From Ruminococcus_C sp963590855 (lineage in GTDB: Bacteria > Bacillota > Clostridia > Oscillospirales > Ruminococcaceae), in assembly GCA_963590855.1 (NCBI GenBank), contig CAVAQT010000001.1, positions 62,001 through 126,000 on the forward strand: a stretch of 64,000 nucleotides of DNA, read 5' to 3'. The translations under genes were made by a program, and so were the position numbers. Positions 32,869 to 40,352 of the stretch are shown one piece after another. How positions within the stretch are numbered: position 1 is the stretch's first letter; each line of letters begins with the position of its first letter. Below the pieces are notes generated by a model. The model saw only the letters and a program-made list of their open reading frames with translations. It was not told the origin of the DNA and did not search any database.

Positions 32869-33376
32869 ACAGCTCACCTCCCAGTTTTTTGGCTAACAGC
32901 TTTCTGCTGCGGTGCAGCAAAGAGCGGACTGTGCTTTCTTTTTTCCCCAGCATCCCGGCGATCTCTGCCCCGGAATACCCTTCATAATAATACAGATATA
33001 CAACGGTCTTGTACTGATCCGGCAGGCTCATCACGGCTGACATCACGGCGGAATCTTCATCCGGCGCTTCCGTTGTCCCCAGAGCAGCTTCCCAATCGTC
33101 GATCTCCTCCCGCTTAGAACGGGACCAGTGCCGCAGCGCATTCTTGCAAAGATTGGATGCGGTCACGATCAGCCATGCCTTTGCATGGGCATCATCTGTC
33201 CAGAGCTGCGGCTGCTGCATGGCTTTCAGGAAAACCTCCTGTACCGCATCCTCCGCGTCCATCTGATTTTTCATCCGTATGTAGCAAACGCGATATACCG
33301 TATCGACATGCCGTGCATAGAACTGCGCAAAAGCTGCTTCGTCCTGCGGCACGGAATCTCCCCCTATCGTTTGCAT
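32849..33376 (-). CDS. ECF-type RNA polymerase sigma factor
   Basis: 175 residues with sigma region 2 (FAQFYARHVDTVYRVCYIRM, then DAEDAVQEVFLKAM) and region 4 (LPDQYKTVVYLYYYEGYSGA, then IAGMLGKKESTVRSLLHRSR). It should direct polymerase to a small stress or surface regulon. No good ribosome-binding site precedes the ATG: only CGGA, inside a GGTGCACC/GGTGCGCC hairpin, so translation may be weak or regulated. The next gene, overlapping its end, is the likely partner. Confidence 0.92.
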   Translation of the reverse strand: MQTIGGDSVPQDEAAFAQFYARHVDTVYRVCYIRMKNQMDAEDAVQEVFLKAMQQPQLWTDDAHAKAWLIVTASNLCKNALRHWSRSKREEIDDWEAALGTTEAPDEDSAVMSAVMSLPDQYKTVVYLYYYEGYSGAEIAGMLGKKESTVRSLLHRSRKLLAKKLGGELYAEPQK

Positions 33377-34110
33377 TCCGGCGCACCAGGTGCACCGTAA
33401 TTTTCCAAAATGTATCCGCTATTTTTTTGAATACACTTTCTTTCTCCTATCATACAACATCGATGTATCTATAATATGTATATTAAGCAAACGAGATGTA
33501 AATGTGAATACATTTTGTTTGCAGATCATTCTTTGACAGCATCCCTTTCCGGCAGCTGTCAAATTAGAGGAAATGGAAAAACGGGAGATCCAATTCTCCC
33601 AGTTGTGCGGAAGCACTGGTGAAATCCAACCTGCCAGACCGCAGATTCCATTTCAGCAGTGTTTCCACCTCATCATGAAACCGCCATACCAGGCACTGCC
33701 AGCGCCATGCGCTGTCCCTTCGCAGTGTTCCCGGGCGAGAGACGTTCCCGCTGTTTCATGATGAGCAGATACACATTTCCGATCTAATCCACGCGTCCGC
33801 ACATCCGGATGCGAAACGCGCATACCTTCCACGGTGTTCTTCACACCGTAAAAAATCCCTTCACTATGGATACAATTCTGCACCCCGAAATGTTGCACCG
33901 ATCCGCACATTTTTTACGATTTGTAGGATTGCACAAATCCGAGAGCAAAATCTGGTCAGGATGCACAATTTTCTGTTTCCGGCAGAGAATTGCAAAAAAG
34001 CATTCCATTTTGTCTGATTTTATGTTATAATATAAATGTATGCACTGCCTCCCGGCAGGACGGTCTGCTCAGTGCGCAGTGCAGTGAAACACGAACAAAG
34101 GTGGTTTTTC
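33377..34110. other. Intergenic region without a convincing gene (734 bases)
   Basis: It holds the leader of the ECF sigma gene on the left and the promoter of the flippase gene on the right (TATAAT at 34026-34031, weak -35). A 13-base inverted repeat, CTCATCATGAAAC at 33669-33681 and GTTTCATGATGAG at 33753-33765, encloses 71 bases. Short frames such as 33573-33761 lack a good start or composition. I see no tRNA-like fold. Confidence 0.55.
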
Positions 34111-35532
34111 ATGAACAAATACAAAAAGCTGGTCTCGAACACCCTGGTTTTCGCCATTGGTTCTTTCGGTTCCAAGATCCTGCTGCTGCTGCTGACGCGG
34201 CTCTATACCGGAAACATCAATCCGGGAGACAACAGCACCAAGGAACTGCTGGAACAGACCGCAAACTTTCTGATCCCGATCATTACATTTTCCATTGCGG
34301 ACGCCGTGATCCGCTACGGCATCGACAAGAACTTTGACAATCGAAAGGTATTCACCTCTGCCTGTGTCACAGAGGCGTTTGGTATCGGCATCCTGCTGCT
34401 GCTCTCGCCCCTGCTGAACTTTCTGCCCTATACCGAGGGCTATGTGGTGCTGCTGGTGATCTACTGTATCACCTCCGGCTTCCGGCAGATCGCCTCCCAG
34501 TTCGTGCGAGCCAGAGGGTTAGTGCGGCTCTTCGCCATGGACGGCATCCTCGCCACCCTGACCCTGTTTATCTTCAACGTCACGTTTATTGCCGGCTTCC
34601 ACCTGGGCGTTACGGGATTTCTGATCTCCGTGATCCTGTCCGACCTGTTGTCGGGCTTGTTCCTGTGGGGTGTTGCCGGACTGCACCGGTTCTTCCGGCT
34701 GCGGTATATGGACAAGAAGATCCTGCGGATGATGCTGCGGTTTTCCGTGCCGCTGATCCCGTCTGCCCTGCTCTGGCTGGTGACAGGCTTCTCCGACCGT
34801 CTGTTTATCCGGTACATGTCCGGGCCGACGGGACTGGTAGGTGAGACTGCCGCTGGCATCTACGGCGTTTCCACCAAGATCCCCAATCTGATCTCCACCA
34901 TCTCTACGATCTTCTTCCAGGCGTGGAATATGTCCGCCATTGAAGAAAACGACTCCAAGGATCGGAGCAGATTCTACCGCCGGGTTTTTGACGCGTATCA
35001 GTCGTTTATGTTTATTGCCAGCGCCGGACTGATCGTCTTTGTCCGCATCCTGTCCAATATCCTCATCGACTCCAACACCTATCCGGAATATGCCACTGCA
35101 TTTCTGTATACGCCGGTACTGATCGTGGGCGTTCTCATGATGTGCTTCAACCAGTTCCTCAGCAGCATCTACTCTGCGACCCAGCACACCACCCACTCCT
35201 TCTGGACGAGCCTGGTGGCTGCCGTGGTCAACATCGTGCTGAACATTGTCCTGATCCACATCTGGGGCATTATGGGCGCGGCCATTGCAACCTTTGCAAG
35301 CTATTTCGTCTGCTACTGCATCCGCATCGTGGACGCGCGAAAGTATGTGCCGTTCCCGGTCAACCACGCCAAATTCGCCGCAAACACCGCCGCGCTGTTC
35401 CTGCTGGGCATCGTCGTTGTAGAAGCGCCGCCCATGTGGATCCTGATCCTGACCGTGGGTTTTGTCTTTATGGTGCTGTACAATTTCAGCGCAGTGACCC
35501 AGACCATGGCACAGCTGAGACGGCGGAAATAA
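34111..35532 (+). CDS. Polysaccharide flippase (Wzx/MATE-like)
   Basis: 473 residues with about 12-14 membrane segments. The N-terminus NKYKKLVSNTLVFAIGSFGS and the TRLYTGNINPGDNSTKELLE segment are typical of the oligosaccharide flippase family (Polysacc_synt). It probably moves lipid-linked saccharide units across the membrane for cell-surface polymers. I chose the ATG at 34111, preceded by AAAGGTGG; the upstream in-frame ATG at 34036 overlaps the promoter and lacks a site. A Wzz-like gene lies 6 kb away on the other strand. Confidence 0.88.
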   Translation: MNKYKKLVSNTLVFAIGSFGSKILLLLLTRLYTGNINPGDNSTKELLEQTANFLIPIITFSIADAVIRYGIDKNFDNRKVFTSACVTEAFGIGILLLLSPLLNFLPYTEGYVVLLVIYCITSGFRQIASQFVRARGLVRLFAMDGILATLTLFIFNVTFIAGFHLGVTGFLISVILSDLLSGLFLWGVAGLHRFFRLRYMDKKILRMMLRFSVPLIPSALLWLVTGFSDRLFIRYMSGPTGLVGETAAGIYGVSTKIPNLISTISTIFFQAWNMSAIEENDSKDRSRFYRRVFDAYQSFMFIASAGLIVFVRILSNILIDSNTYPEYATAFLYTPVLIVGVLMMCFNQFLSSIYSATQHTTHSFWTSLVAAVVNIVLNIVLIHIWGIMGAAIATFASYFVCYCIRIVDARKYVPFPVNHAKFAANTAALFLLGIVVVEAPPMWILILTVGFVFMVLYNFSAVTQTMAQLRRRK

Positions 35533-35572
35533 CCGCACCCCAAGTTCTATCAACAGGAAAGGATGATTCTCT

Positions 35573-36277
35573 ATGGCAACTCCACACAACGCCGCCAGCA
35601 AGGGCGATATCGCAAAGACCGTTCTCATGCCAGGCGATCCCCTGCGGGCAAAGTTTATTGCAGAAAACTTTTTGGAAAATGCAGTGTGCTACAACACCGT
35701 CCGGGGCATGTTCGGCTATACCGGCACCTATCACGGTGTCCCGGTCTCTGTCCAGGGCAGCGGCATGGGCATGCCGTCCATCGGCATTTACTCCTATGAA
35801 CTGTTCCACGAATATGAAGTTGACCGCATTCTCCGCATCGGCACTGCCGGCGGCGTAGCAGACCACGTTCGCCTGCGGGATGTCATCCTGGGACAGGCTG
35901 CCTGCACCGATTCCAACTATGCGGCTCAGTATGCGCTCCCCGGCACTTATGCCCCCATCGCCAGCTTTTCGCTGCTGGACAAGGCGTACCAGACCGCAAA
36001 GCGCCTGGATATCCCGGTACAGGTGGGAAACCTGTTTTCCACCGATGTATTTTACCGTGAGCCGAGTCCCCTGCCGCAGTGGGCGAAAATGGGCGTTCTC
36101 GCCACAGAAATGGAATCGGCTGCCCTATATATGAATGCTGCTGCCGCCGGGAAAGAAGCGCTGTGTATCGTGACGGTTTCTGACTGTCCGCTCCGGGGCG
36201 AATTCACCACCGCAGAAGAGCGGCAGACCTCTTTCACCGATATGATGCGTCTCGCACTGGAGACTGCCTGCGCATAA
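35573..36277 (+). CDS. deoD: Purine-nucleoside phosphorylase, DeoD type
   Basis: 234 residues, normal for the hexameric class. Phosphate- and base-site segments are visible: VLMPGDPLRAKFIAEN, SGMGMPSIGIYSYEL, RIGTAGG, MESAALY and the catalytic Asp in TVSDCP. It splits purine (deoxy)nucleosides with phosphate in salvage. AGGAAAGGA lies about ten bases before the ATG. It follows the flippase gene by 40 bases and may share its transcript. Confidence 0.96.
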   Translation: MATPHNAASKGDIAKTVLMPGDPLRAKFIAENFLENAVCYNTVRGMFGYTGTYHGVPVSVQGSGMGMPSIGIYSYELFHEYEVDRILRIGTAGGVADHVRLRDVILGQAACTDSNYAAQYALPGTYAPIASFSLLDKAYQTAKRLDIPVQVGNLFSTDVFYREPSPLPQWAKMGVLATEMESAALYMNAAAAGKEALCIVTVSDCPLRGEFTTAEERQTSFTDMMRLALETACA

Positions 36278-36283
36278 CCAAAA

Positions 36284-36321
36284 ACAGCCTGAGAATGGGA
36301 AAATTCTCAGGCTGTATTTTT
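36284..36321 (+). terminator. Terminator after deoD
   Basis: A 13-base-pair stem ACAGCCTGAGAAT with ATTCTCAGGCTGT, then ATTTTT. The next gene begins 20 bases later, so read-through may feed it. Confidence 0.9.
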
Positions 36322-36340
36322 ATCAAAGGAGCATATTGTG

Positions 36341-36823
36341 ATGCAAACCCAGACTATTTTTCACTCCCCATTGGGAGACATCCGTCTCACCGCAGAAGAT
36401 GACGCACTTTTGGAAGCGGCATTTGACGTGCCGGCAACCATGCCGCAGTCCGTTACGCCGTTTCTGGAAAGTGTCTGCCGCTGGCTGGACGAATATTTCC
36501 AGGGAAAAGACCCCGGAGAGATGCCGGCGCTCTGTCCCAAGGGCACACCGTTTCAGCTGCGCATCTGGCGGCTGGCACAGCAGATCCCTTTCGGCTATAC
36601 GGCGACCTATGGCACACTGGCGCAGGAAGCCGCACGGGAGATGGGAATCCCGAAAATGTCGGCGCAGGCGGTGGGCGGCGCTATGAAGCGCAACCCCATT
36701 GCCATTTTCATTCCCTGTCACCGGGTAGTCGGAGCGAACGGCAAGCTGGGCGGCTATTTCGGGAATGACCGCAGAAAGATCGATCTGCTGACACTGGAAG
36801 GGCAGCGTGGATTTACGCGGTGA
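36341..36823 (+). CDS. ogt: Methylated-DNA--protein-cysteine methyltransferase
   Basis: 160 residues with the DNA-binding helix AQAVGGAMKRNP and the active site IPCHRVVGANGKLGGY, in which the cysteine accepts methyl groups from O6-methylguanine. It repairs alkylated DNA. The ATG at 36341 is nine bases from AAGGAG; a GTG immediately before it is an alternative start. Confidence 0.95.
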   Translation: MQTQTIFHSPLGDIRLTAEDDALLEAAFDVPATMPQSVTPFLESVCRWLDEYFQGKDPGEMPALCPKGTPFQLRIWRLAQQIPFGYTATYGTLAQEAAREMGIPKMSAQAVGGAMKRNPIAIFIPCHRVVGANGKLGGYFGNDRRKIDLLTLEGQRGFTR

Positions 36824-36840
36824 TGCGCGGCGTGCTCGCC

Positions 36841-36930
36841 GCTGAGCCTTACCCCCCGATATAGCGGAGAAAAAAGGGCAGTGTTACGGCAGACAAGCTG
36901 CCTGTTCCCCCCTCCGGGGGATTTATGTTT
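36841..36930. repeat. Dispersed structured element, copy A
   Basis: About 90 bases starting GCTGAGCCTTACCCCCC, followed by AGCGGAGA, GGGCAGTGTTACGGCAG and CTGCC, then CCCCTCCGGGGG. A second copy lies at 60642-60732. The internal stem reads GGCAG/CTGCC here and GGCGGC/GCCGCC there, so pairing is kept while bases change. No gene lies within it. Confidence 0.65.
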
Positions 36931-36942
36931 GAAAAGACATTT

Positions 36943-37146
36943 GTAGGGGCGAACATTGTTCGCCCGGGACTCCTGCGTCTGTTAGCCTCCTCTTATGTTT
37001 TATGCTGCCTTTCGTGCAGCGTTTACAAGCCCAGGCGGACAGCGAGGGCAACGAGCGATTCCGCCGGACGGTTTTACGGTGTTTTCCCTGGGGCAATGTT
37101 ACCGGATACGTCAAAGCATCAACGGGCGAACCATGTTCGCCCCTAC
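36943..37146. repeat. MITE-like element with palindromic termini
   Basis: GTAGGGGCGAACATTGTTCG (continuing CCC, to 36965) on the left and its inverted counterpart ending GTTCGCCCCTAC (37124-37146) on the right enclose 158 bases without a recognised gene. The same terminal palindrome occurs at 60839-60861 and 61107-61133. The whole 36824-37199 gap is filled by such repeats. Confidence 0.6.
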
Positions 37147-37199
37147 AGTAATGACGCGGAGACAAGCAACTCTCTGCCCTGTCGGGCATCTCCTGAACC

Positions 37200-39401
37200 T
37201 TACCCCTCATCCTCGTCGCGGTACTCCGGTTCTTCACCGAAGTCGTCCTCTTCAAACTCTTCAAAGAAAAACTCGGACAGCAGCTCTTTGGCGTCATAAT
37301 TGCCGCGCCGCGCCGCCTGGTGCAGCCAGTACTGCGCCATTTCATCGTCCTGATCGACGCCGGTTCCATTCATGTAGCAATAGCCCAGCATGTACTGCGC
37401 GCCGTCATGACCGCGCTCGGCAGCCTTTTCAAACCAGTCTACTGCGTCCTCGTCATCCTCGCTGTCGTCACCCACATAATAGCATACGCCGATCATGTAC
37501 TGTGCATTTTCGTTATCCTGACGCGCCGCCTTGTAAAACCATTGCAGGGCGGTTTCTTTGTCCTCTTCCTCGTCAAAATAGTAAGTACCGATGGCACACT
37601 GCGCATCTGACAGTCCCAGTGCCGCCGCACGTTCAAACCAGTCCAGGGCAGTGTCAATGTCCTCATCCACGCCCTCGCCCTCCTGATAGCATGTACCCAG
37701 GGCAAACTGCGCGTAGGCATTGTTCTGCCGTGCCGATTTTTCCAGCCAGTAGACCGCTTCTTCTGAATCCGGCTTCACGCCGCTGCCGAAGCGATAGCAT
37801 GTGCCCAGCTGAAACTGCGCCTCGGCATCGCCGGCTTCTGCCGCTTCCCGAAACAGCTGTATGGCGTATTTGGCATCCTGCTTCACGCCGTTGCCGTCCA
37901 GATAGCAGATCCCCAGCTGACACTTCGAGGGAATGTCACCTTGTTCTGCGGCTTTCTGAAACCAGTACACCGCCCGGCTGTCGCCCATATCCGATGTTAC
38001 TTCCTGATAGTACAGACACATGCCCAGGGCATACTGCGCGTCCCGGTGTCCCTGTTTTGCCGCTTTTTCCAGCCATTCCTGCGCCAGCTTCTCGTCCTGG
38101 GGCACACCTCTGCCGAAGTGGTAGCATGTGCCCAGCATATACTGCGCAATGGGAATCTCCTGTGCCGCGGATTTCTGATACCATTCCACTGCCTTTTCCT
38201 CGTCCAGGTCTGTCCCCAGACCGTTGAAATAGCAGTCACCCAAGTTGTATTCCGCCGCCGCATGCCCGGAAGCTGCTGCCTGCTGAAACAGGACAAATGC
38301 CTTTTTCTGATCCTGTGCCACGCCGGTGCCGTCCATATAGCCGCGCCCAAGCATATTCACCGCTTCCGGATTGCCGGACTCCGCCGCCTTTTCAAAGAGC
38401 GCAAAGCCCTTTTCGGCATCCTCTGCCACGCCGTCTCCGGACAGATAGCAAAGCCCCAGCTGGATCATTGCCTCTTCGCTGCCCTGCTCTGCGGCGCATT
38501 GCAGCCAGTGGGCAGCGCTCTCCTTGTCCTCTGCCAGGTACTCCCCGTTGTACAGCAGCATTCCCACGGCAAACTGCGCATCCGGCGAGCCGGCTTCTGC
38601 GCCGCGGTGCAGGTACGCATATGCCTTTTCAAAGTCCTTCTCTGTGCCGAGTCCCTGAAAATAGCAGTCGCCCAAGTGGAACAGCGCCGACGGCAGCTCC
38701 TGTGCCGCAGCCTTTTCCAGCCACAGCATGCCCTGGGGTGCATTCTGTTCCGTTCCGGTGCCGTAAATGCAGCACATGCCGGCAAAATCCTGGGCTTCTG
38801 CCAGTCCCTCTTCGGCGGCGCGGATGATCCAGGTATAGCCCTCTTCCCGGTTTTCCACAGTCCCGACACCAAAATACAGACAGCGTCCGGTCTCAAACTC
38901 CGCCCGGAGAATGCCGCTGATGGCTGCCGCCTGGATCAGCAGAAAGCCGCGTGTTTCCTCCGCAGTCCCCTCTCCCGGCAGATTCAGCAGATACATGCCG
39001 TAGAAATATTCCGCCTCGTGGTCGTGCTGTTCCACTGCCAGTTCCAGCCACTGCTTTCCGGCTTCTTCGTCCGTCTCGATCTCTTTCAGATTTCCCTGGA
39101 TGCAGTAGACGCCCATGAGGAACTGCGCCTCATGGTATCCCTCCTCTGCGGACGCTTTCAGCCACTGCACCGCCTGTGCCGTGTCTGCCTCTGTACCGAT
39201 GCCGTCCCGCAGGCACATCGCCAGGACAAACTTCGCGTTGGCATAGCCACGCTCCGCCATTTTCTGAAACCAGGCGCAGCCCTCCTTTTGTGCGGCTGCA
39301 TCTCCGTCCTCCACCTGTTCCAGGCGGCGGTTATAATTCTCCGGATTCATCTCGTTTTCCGGTTCTTTCTTTTTCAAGCGCTCCAAAAACGGTTTCTTCA
39401 T
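37200..39401 (-). CDS. Large Sel1-like repeat protein
   Basis: 733 residues made almost wholly of about 18 Sel1-like repeats of 36 residues (pattern A..LG..Y..G.GV..D...A..W..KAA..G), with many at high similarity. A basic N-terminus (KKPFLERLKKK) and an acidic C-terminus (FFEEFEEDDFGEEPEYRDED) flank them. No signal peptide. Sel1 repeats form an alpha-solenoid that binds partner proteins; the partner is unknown. The ATG at 39401 has GGGGGAG about six bases upstream. Single gene, no clear terminator. Confidence 0.92.
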   Translation of the reverse strand: MKKPFLERLKKKEPENEMNPENYNRRLEQVEDGDAAAQKEGCAWFQKMAERGYANAKFVLAMCLRDGIGTEADTAQAVQWLKASAEEGYHEAQFLMGVYCIQGNLKEIETDEEAGKQWLELAVEQHDHEAEYFYGMYLLNLPGEGTAEETRGFLLIQAAAISGILRAEFETGRCLYFGVGTVENREEGYTWIIRAAEEGLAEAQDFAGMCCIYGTGTEQNAPQGMLWLEKAAAQELPSALFHLGDCYFQGLGTEKDFEKAYAYLHRGAEAGSPDAQFAVGMLLYNGEYLAEDKESAAHWLQCAAEQGSEEAMIQLGLCYLSGDGVAEDAEKGFALFEKAAESGNPEAVNMLGRGYMDGTGVAQDQKKAFVLFQQAAASGHAAAEYNLGDCYFNGLGTDLDEEKAVEWYQKSAAQEIPIAQYMLGTCYHFGRGVPQDEKLAQEWLEKAAKQGHRDAQYALGMCLYYQEVTSDMGDSRAVYWFQKAAEQGDIPSKCQLGICYLDGNGVKQDAKYAIQLFREAAEAGDAEAQFQLGTCYRFGSGVKPDSEEAVYWLEKSARQNNAYAQFALGTCYQEGEGVDEDIDTALDWFERAAALGLSDAQCAIGTYYFDEEEDKETALQWFYKAARQDNENAQYMIGVCYYVGDDSEDDEDAVDWFEKAAERGHDGAQYMLGYCYMNGTGVDQDDEMAQYWLHQAARRGNYDAKELLSEFFFEEFEEDDFGEEPEYRDEDEG

Positions 39402-39574
39402 GCAAACTCCCCCTTTCGTCTTGCAAAGCCTGTTTCCAACTCGTCGCATTGGTCGTGATACTTATTATAAAGCAAAATATGTCTGGTGTCAAGTGAGTGC
39501 CGTTTTTCTCAGGGAGAACCTGCGCCTATGTCAAATTTATATGTTAATTTTTTGTAACTAGTTGAGAATGAGTA

Positions 39575-39603
39575 TTGACAAGGAAATCGCGATGTGCTAT
39601 AAT
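39575..39603 (+). promoter_or_regulatory. Consensus promoter of the rubrerythrin gene
   Basis: TTGACA (39575-39580), 17 bases, TATAAT (39598-39603), a perfect match, about 60 bases before the start. Constitutive high expression is likely. Confidence 0.88.
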
Positions 39604-39663
39604 AAAGACAAGCTAAGGGAGACAAGAAAGCCCTTGCAGATTTACTTTATGGAGGTAGTTATC

Positions 39664-40212
39664 ATGAAAAAGTTTGTATGTTCTATTTGCGGTTATGTAT
39701 ATGAAGGCGACTCTGCTCCGGCAGCATGTCCCATCTGCGGCGCTCCCGCAGAAAAGTTCACAGAGCAGAAAGAGGACGGCATGGAGTGGGCTGACCAGCA
39801 CGTTGTCGGCGTTGCAAAGGGCGTAGACGAAGAGATCGTACAGGGTCTGCGTGAGAACTTCAACGGCGAGTGCTCTGAGGTCGGCATGTATCTGGCAATG
39901 GCTCGCGTGGCATTCCGCGAGGGCTATCCGGAGATCGGTCTGTACTGGGAAAAGGCTGCCTATGAGGAAGCAGAGCACGCTGCAAAGTTTGCTGAAATGC
40001 TGGGCGAAGTCGTAACCGATTCCACCAAGAAGAATCTGGAAATGCGTGTTGCTGCGGAAAACGGCGCATGTGCCGGCAAGAAGGCACTGGCTGCAAAGGC
40101 AAAGCAGCTGAACCTGGATGCCATCCACGACACCGTACACGAAATGGCAAAGGACGAGGCAAGACACGGCTGTGCATTTGCCGGCTTCCTGAAACGTTAC
40201 TTCAACGATTAA
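39664..40212 (+). CDS. Rubrerythrin (rubredoxin domain first)
   Basis: 182 residues. The N-terminal 40 residues are a rubredoxin-like domain, FVCSICGYVYEGDSAPAACP with CxxC pairs for one iron. The rest is a ferritin-like di-iron domain with NGECSEVGMYLAMARVA and the EEAEHAAKFAE and DEARHGCAF helices. This is the reverse rubrerythrin order found in Clostridia, where such proteins reduce peroxide and oxygen using NADH via partner reductases. GGAGG precedes the ATG at 39664. Confidence 0.94.
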   Translation: MKKFVCSICGYVYEGDSAPAACPICGAPAEKFTEQKEDGMEWADQHVVGVAKGVDEEIVQGLRENFNGECSEVGMYLAMARVAFREGYPEIGLYWEKAAYEEAEHAAKFAEMLGEVVTDSTKKNLEMRVAAENGACAGKKALAAKAKQLNLDAIHDTVHEMAKDEARHGCAFAGFLKRYFND

Positions 40213-40235
40213 GCTGCTATCCCCCATCCAAATGA

Positions 40236-40277
40236 AAAGGCGGATCGTTCTGCACCGGCAGAGCGATCCGCTTTTTT
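40236..40277 (+). terminator. Terminator after rubrerythrin
   Basis: GCGGATCG and CGATCCGC arms with TCTGC/GCAGA in the upper stem, followed by TTTTTT. Confidence 0.92.
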
Positions 40278-40289
40278 CTCCCCCATAGC

Positions 40290-40321
40290 AAAAACTGCCT
40301 GCATTTTCGTGCAGGCAGTTT
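40290..40321 (-). terminator. Terminator of the Wzz-like gene
   Basis: AAACTGCCTGCA and TGCAGGCAGTTT form a 12-base-pair stem, followed by TTTTT on the minus strand. Confidence 0.9.
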
Positions 40322-40352
40322 CGTTTACAATGATTGTTTTGTGCAGAGACGT

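Noticed and set aside
33573..33761. 62-codon plus-strand frame in the long intergenic gap
   Set aside because: Pro/Gln/Cys-rich composition with no membrane or domain pattern; it crosses the inverted repeat and may be chance, although AGAGGAA lies before its ATG.
36925..38227. Plus-strand frames across 36.9-38.2 kb considered as genes
   Set aside because: They run through dispersed repeats and then antisense to the Sel1 gene; composition is Arg/Pro/Cys-rich and no start site fits.
37941..39458. 505-codon plus-strand frame opposite the Sel1 gene, regular repeats
   Set aside because: Repeats arise from the Sel1 repeats on the true strand.
39555..39580. GAGAATGAGTATT near the rubrerythrin promoter as a Fur/PerR box
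   Set aside because: The dyad symmetry is too poor when compared with its own reverse complement to call a binding site.
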